A stretch of 64,000 bases of DNA from Geobacillus thermodenitrificans subsp. thermodenitrificans DSM 465 (GTDB lineage: Bacteria > Bacillota > Bacilli > Bacillales > Anoxybacillaceae). The notes under the pieces were generated by a model that did not search any database, had not been told where the DNA came from, and was given only the letters and a program-made list of their open reading frames with translations. Positions 61,010 to 64,000 of the stretch are shown piece after piece; position 1 is the first letter of the stretch, and every line of letters starts with the position of its first letter. The position numbers and the translations under genes were made by a program. The stretch covers positions 210,076 through 274,075 of the forward strand of contig NZ_AYKT01000007.1 in the NCBI RefSeq assembly GCF_000496575.1. The letters run 5' to 3'.

Positions 61010-62077
61010 TTAAGATGGATAGGAGATACCAATCCCAGGAGAGTTCGGAAGATGAATTTCGCTTCCTTGAAAGAACGGGAACTGGTTGCTGTCATCGAGC
61101 CATAGTGGCGCATCTAAGTCGACTCTTGTAATGTTGGGGTGAGCCGCTGCTAAATGGGCTGCCGCTAATACGGAAAGTGTCGGTTCCATCATGCTTCCAA
61201 TCATGCATTGTATGCCCGCTGATTCCGCAAGGCTGGCGATAGTATACGCTTCTCGTAATCCTCCGGTTTTCATCAGCTTAATATTGATCAAATCCACTGC
61301 TTGGCAGCGAATGAGTGTGAGAGCATCGTGAGCAGAAAACACGCTCTCGTCTGCCATAATGGGGATGTTGACTCGTTCGCGAATAAAGCGCAATCCTTCA
61401 ATATCATATTTCGGAACAGGTTGTTCGATAAACTCGATTGGGAGGTTGCTTTGTTCCAATTGACGAATAATACGAACAGCTTCTTTTGCCGTCCATCCTT
61501 GATTGGCATCAATGCGCAGCACTACGTTCGGTCCAATCGCTTCGTAAATCCGCTTGATTCGTTCTATATCTTTTTTAGCCTCTTTCCCCACTTTGATTTT
61601 TAGAACGGAGAATCCGTGGTTGATTGCTATTTCTGCATCGCGAATCATCTGCTCTGTTGGATTGACGCTGATGGTCATATCGTTTACATGATCATGAGTT
61701 TTTCCACCGAACCATTGATAAAGGGGGATTTCTAAGTGTTTGCCAAGTGCATCGTGCATGGCCATGTCTAGTGCTGCTTTGGCACTTGTATTGCCGACAC
61801 AACATGTTTGCACATCTTTTGTGTTTTTCGCGATCATTTCAATATCGCGGCCGATGACGACCGGAATGAGTCTATATTGCAAGACTCCTATGATGCTTTG
61901 TTTTGTTTCCCCTGTGATGGCTTCTGTCGGAACTGTAGCTCCATATCCTTCAATCCCATTGTCAAGGGTGACTTTGACTAGGATGCTTTCAATTTGCGTA
62001 ACTGTTCGCAAGGCTGTTTTAAATGGCTTCACGAGTGGAATGGATTGGGTAGTGACGTTGATCTGCTTTATTTTCAT
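61010..62077 (-). CDS. ykfB: L-Ala-D/L-Glu epimerase
   Basis: A 355-residue enolase-superfamily dipeptide epimerase. The catalytic lysine strand FSVLKIKVGK, the metal-binding RIDANQGW, EFIEQPVP and ADESVF, and the second lysine in INIKLMKTGG are all present. It interconverts L-Ala-D-Glu and L-Ala-L-Glu so that the dipeptide can be degraded. It lies between the permease and the peptidase genes on the same strand, with 18 bases to the latter. Typical length. Confidence 0.93.
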   Translation of the reverse strand: MKIKQINVTTQSIPLVKPFKTALRTVTQIESILVKVTLDNGIEGYGATVPTEAITGETKQSIIGVLQYRLIPVVIGRDIEMIAKNTKDVQTCCVGNTSAKAALDMAMHDALGKHLEIPLYQWFGGKTHDHVNDMTISVNPTEQMIRDAEIAINHGFSVLKIKVGKEAKKDIERIKRIYEAIGPNVVLRIDANQGWTAKEAVRIIRQLEQSNLPIEFIEQPVPKYDIEGLRFIRERVNIPIMADESVFSAHDALTLIRCQAVDLINIKLMKTGGLREAYTIASLAESAGIQCMIGSMMEPTLSVLAAAHLAAAHPNITRVDLDAPLWLDDSNQFPFFQGSEIHLPNSPGIGISYPS

Positions 62078-62099
62078 GAATCAAACATCCTTTCGCGCA

Positions 62100-63263
62100 T
62101 CACAATGATGATAAAATATGGGCGATAAGCAGTCCGTAATAGGTGCCAAGCAAATTGCCAAGCAACGCCATGAGAATGCCAACTGGAATCAGAGACTGAT
62201 GGTAAGCCCCTGCCAAAATAGGAGCGGATGCAACTCCTCCGATATTGGCTAAAGAAGCAACTCCCATTGTAAACAAATCAAGTTTGAACAATTTGGCTAG
62301 AACGAGCATGAGAACGGCGTGAATCAGCAAAATCATAAATCCAGAGACGATGTAAATCGGTGCCTGAAAGAGTTGAGAAAAGTCAGCTTGTGATGCAATT
62401 AAGGCAATAATCGTGTACAGCATCACTTTGGATACCTCGTTGGTTCCCGGAATATCAGCTACTTTAGTCATGGCCAGAACCATTCCGATGATGGAGGCGA
62501 TGACTACAGCCCAAGTGGATGCATTGAAAACGGCTCCAATTTCGGGTAATGTATTACCGATTTTGGTACAAATCGTTGATAAGAGGAGGCTGAACCCGAT
62601 AATCATCATCAACTCTGTAAAGCCTATGCTTGCAGAGCGATTTTCATTCGCCGCAGCGATTTGATCATTTACGGCTGGAATGGTGACTGTATTGGCCTTC
62701 GTCCAACGGTTGAAACGGTCAGCAAATGGTACAAGCCAAAACATAAACATAACCCATATCGAGTAGTTCACCGTGTCCATAATGAGTGCATAGCCAAAAA
62801 TATTTTCGGGAACGGACAAGATGCTTTGTAAAGCAACCATATTGGCGGAGCCACCTGTCCAGCTTCCGCTCAGCGCGGCAAACGCTTTCCATGTTCCTTC
62901 TGCATACAAGCCTTTAAACAATACATAGGTGATAGTAAAACCTAAAATAATGGTGAGTGAAGCGGCGAAAAAGGTTAAAAGAATCTTTGGCCCCATCTTA
63001 ATAATTTTGCGCAGATCGCAGTGAAGCAACATGAGAATCAGCATGGCGGGAAGAAGTACACTCCGAACGGTGCTGTAGGTTTGATCGATCGATTCGGATG
63101 TCCCGAAAACTCCCATCGTTTGCATTAGCGCCCCGCCAATATAAATAAAGATAATGCCGGGAACTGCCTTAAACAGCTTGGATCGTGATTTTTGCTCTGC
63201 TAGTGCAACGAGAGCTGCAAAGGCTAGCAAGACGCTTAAGTAAACGATTCCATCTTGAATCAT
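62100..63263 (-). CDS. DUF819 permease (YjcL-like)
   Basis: A 387-residue inner-membrane protein with about eleven helices that belongs to the DUF819 family (B. subtilis YjcL-like). Visible blocks include FKAVPGIIFIYIGGALMQTM, GSWTGGSANMVALQ and SLANIGGVASAPILAGAYHQ. The family's substrate is not known to me. Its position directly before the dipeptide epimerase and peptidase suggests that it transports a murein dipeptide or its product. It follows DUF3870 after a terminator. Confidence 0.75.
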   Translation of the reverse strand: MIQDGIVYLSVLLAFAALVALAEQKSRSKLFKAVPGIIFIYIGGALMQTMGVFGTSESIDQTYSTVRSVLLPAMLILMLLHCDLRKIIKMGPKILLTFFAASLTIILGFTITYVLFKGLYAEGTWKAFAALSGSWTGGSANMVALQSILSVPENIFGYALIMDTVNYSIWVMFMFWLVPFADRFNRWTKANTVTIPAVNDQIAAANENRSASIGFTELMMIIGFSLLLSTICTKIGNTLPEIGAVFNASTWAVVIASIIGMVLAMTKVADIPGTNEVSKVMLYTIIALIASQADFSQLFQAPIYIVSGFMILLIHAVLMLVLAKLFKLDLFTMGVASLANIGGVASAPILAGAYHQSLIPVGILMALLGNLLGTYYGLLIAHILSSL

Positions 63264-63292
63264 AAAGCTTCTCCTCCTTTTTGGTTTTGTAA

Positions 63293-63345
63293 AAAGAAAA
63301 AACCCAGCAAATAGAGTAAGAGACGCCTCTATTCGCTGGGTTTCA
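63293..63345 (-). terminator. Terminator/attenuator between DUF3870 and DUF819 genes
   Basis: On the minus strand AAACCCAGCGAATAGAG pairs with CTCTATTTGCTGGGTTT, followed by TTTTCTTTTT. It lies between the DUF3870 stop and the DUF819 start, so it may set how much of the downstream operon is made. Confidence 0.8.
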
Positions 63346-63687
63346 TCTGCGTTTTGACGAGACAGATGAAGCAGCTGAAAGAATCGATTGGTATTTTAAA
63401 CTTGCGTTTTTAAACGCAACCGTCAATGCTTTTTGTGATGAGCCAAAATAGCGTGTTTGGATTTGTTGAGAAACCCCTTCGATATCCAAGATGGATTGAC
63501 CTACGAATAGACTTCGGATAAAGGCTCTCGTTAAATCAATGGTGGTTGTGCAGTCCGCGTCAACAATTTTGCCTGTTTCTCTATCCACCACAAGTCCGAT
63601 GAAGAATAGTTTGTACTGTTGAGTGATTGGATTGTTGGAAGGGGCTTTGGCTTCACCAATGATATAAATGGTATGATCGCCAAACAT
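63343..63687 (-). CDS. DUF3870-family protein
   Basis: A 114-residue cytosolic protein of the DUF3870 family. The start MFGDHTIYIIGEAKAPSNNP has CGGAGG eight bases upstream; an ATG at 63741 would add 18 residues without a ribosome binding site. Conserved blocks are YKLFFIGLVVDRETGKIVDA and DLTRAFIRSLFVGQ. Proteins of this family are often encoded beside transporters and hydrolases of amino-acid-type compounds; the function is not known to me. It is probably the first gene of the murein peptide unit. Confidence 0.75.
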   Translation of the reverse strand: MFGDHTIYIIGEAKAPSNNPITQQYKLFFIGLVVDRETGKIVDADCTTTIDLTRAFIRSLFVGQSILDIEGVSQQIQTRYFGSSQKALTVAFKNASLKYQSILSAASSVSSKRR

Positions 63688-63741
63688 AACAGATCCTCCG
63701 GAGCAAATACGGGCATTGTGAGAGGGAGTTATGAAAAACAT

Positions 63742-63973
63742 TCATACACGTGCTCACAATACGCATTTGCCTTTTATAATTATTTTTACAAAAGGGGATA
63801 AAATAGTCAATATTATTTTTATTTTTTGTTTTTATCTGCTTATCGTCATATGATGACGGAAGACATCGGGAATAGAAGGTTATAGCGGTGACTAGATTGA
63901 CGCCTATTAACGGTTGCCACGGGAGTGGAGATTCTTTTTCGTTATGATTAAAATGGTATTATAGATAGCATAT
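63742..63973. promoter_or_regulatory. Upstream region of the DUF3870 gene
   Basis: The minus strand has a TTGACT near 63813 followed by an AT-rich stretch (AATTATAAA near 63770), a likely promoter zone. Nothing else is evident until the possible insertion-sequence end at 63974. Confidence 0.4.
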
Positions 63974-64000
63974 GGCTCTTCACCACAAAATGTACTTGAC
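63974..64000 (+). mobile_element. Possible ISL3-type left end running off the window
   Basis: GGCTCTTCACCACAAAATGT starts at 63974. The GGCTCTT motif is the usual first bases of ISL3-family inverted repeats, and in such elements the transposase gene would lie to the right. Only 27 bases are visible, so the call is tentative. Confidence 0.35.

Noticed and set aside
1..64000. CRISPR arrays, rRNA or tRNA genes
   Set aside because: No regularly spaced direct repeats and no tRNA- or rRNA-like sequence were seen on reading, although a covariance search was not possible.

Overview
The window looks like a chromosome segment from a thermophilic Bacillaceae, most probably Geobacillus or Parageobacillus. 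The clearest sign is the amaB-amaA pair at 55516-58105, whose proteins closely resemble, from memory, those described in 'Bacillus' (Geobacillus) stearothermophilus. Supporting signs are strong AGGAGG-type ribosome binding sites, many TTG and GTG starts, hairpin-plus-U terminators, the B. subtilis-like ywqB-ywqA, ykfB-ykfC and BrnQ genes, and scattered decayed insertion sequences. I saw no rRNA, tRNA or CRISPR array.

Layout. 1-2060: the 5' part of a GH3 beta-N-acetylhexosaminidase, a frameshifted gene overlapping its start, an IS630-like remnant and a small hypothetical gene. 2524-9139 (minus): a complete galactitol-type PTS operon (PRD activator, IIA, IIB, IIC, two zinc-dependent polyol dehydrogenases). 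9140-12070: a decayed region with a GntP-permease remnant, around a radical SAM/SPASM enzyme followed by a coupled 28-codon ORF. 12075-19469: a glycosylglycerate locus with an RpiR regulator divergent from a IIABC permease, a GH38 mannosylglycerate hydrolase and a GH13_18 phosphorylase. 19651-21300: a broken polymorphic-toxin/immunity locus. 22218-24731: L,D-transpeptidase, a membrane-anchored hypothetical and an EamA exporter. 25141-31700: a LacI regulator divergent from a sugar ABC importer (no ATPase), a DUF1861 protein and a GH130 phosphorylase. 31909-35431: K+ transporter, GalU, a probable orphan IS200/IS605 right end, and a DUF488/macro-domain pair. 35717-37202: a second DUF1861 gene and a membrane-tethered DUF559-like nuclease. 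37390-41370: a PRD activator with a fructose-type PTS (IIBC, IIA). 41546-42165: IS3 and Uma2-like remnants. 42315-46815 (minus): SWIM protein, SNF2 helicase and a 38-residue basic peptide. 47652-53496: a large SEC-C protein, a three-SH3b amidase and BrnQ. 53730-59818: a ugd remnant, a regulator, amaB, amaA, DUF3311 and a sodium:solute symporter. 59984-63687 (minus): DUF3870, DUF819 permease, dipeptide epimerase and NlpC/P60 peptidase, probably for murein peptide recycling. The last bases may be the end of an ISL3-type element.

The dominant theme is carbon scavenging. There are three PTS operons, one ABC operon and several symporters, each beside its own regulator and catabolic enzymes, with cre-like CcpA sites at some of them. 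The material between these operons is a graveyard of IS remnants, a toxin locus and permease fragments. The most novel-looking items are the radical SAM gene with its small ORF, the paired DUF1861 genes with GH130, the orphan omega-RNA-like element, the basic peptide behind the SNF2 helicase, the tethered nuclease, and the DUF3870/DUF819 unit linked to murein dipeptide enzymes.
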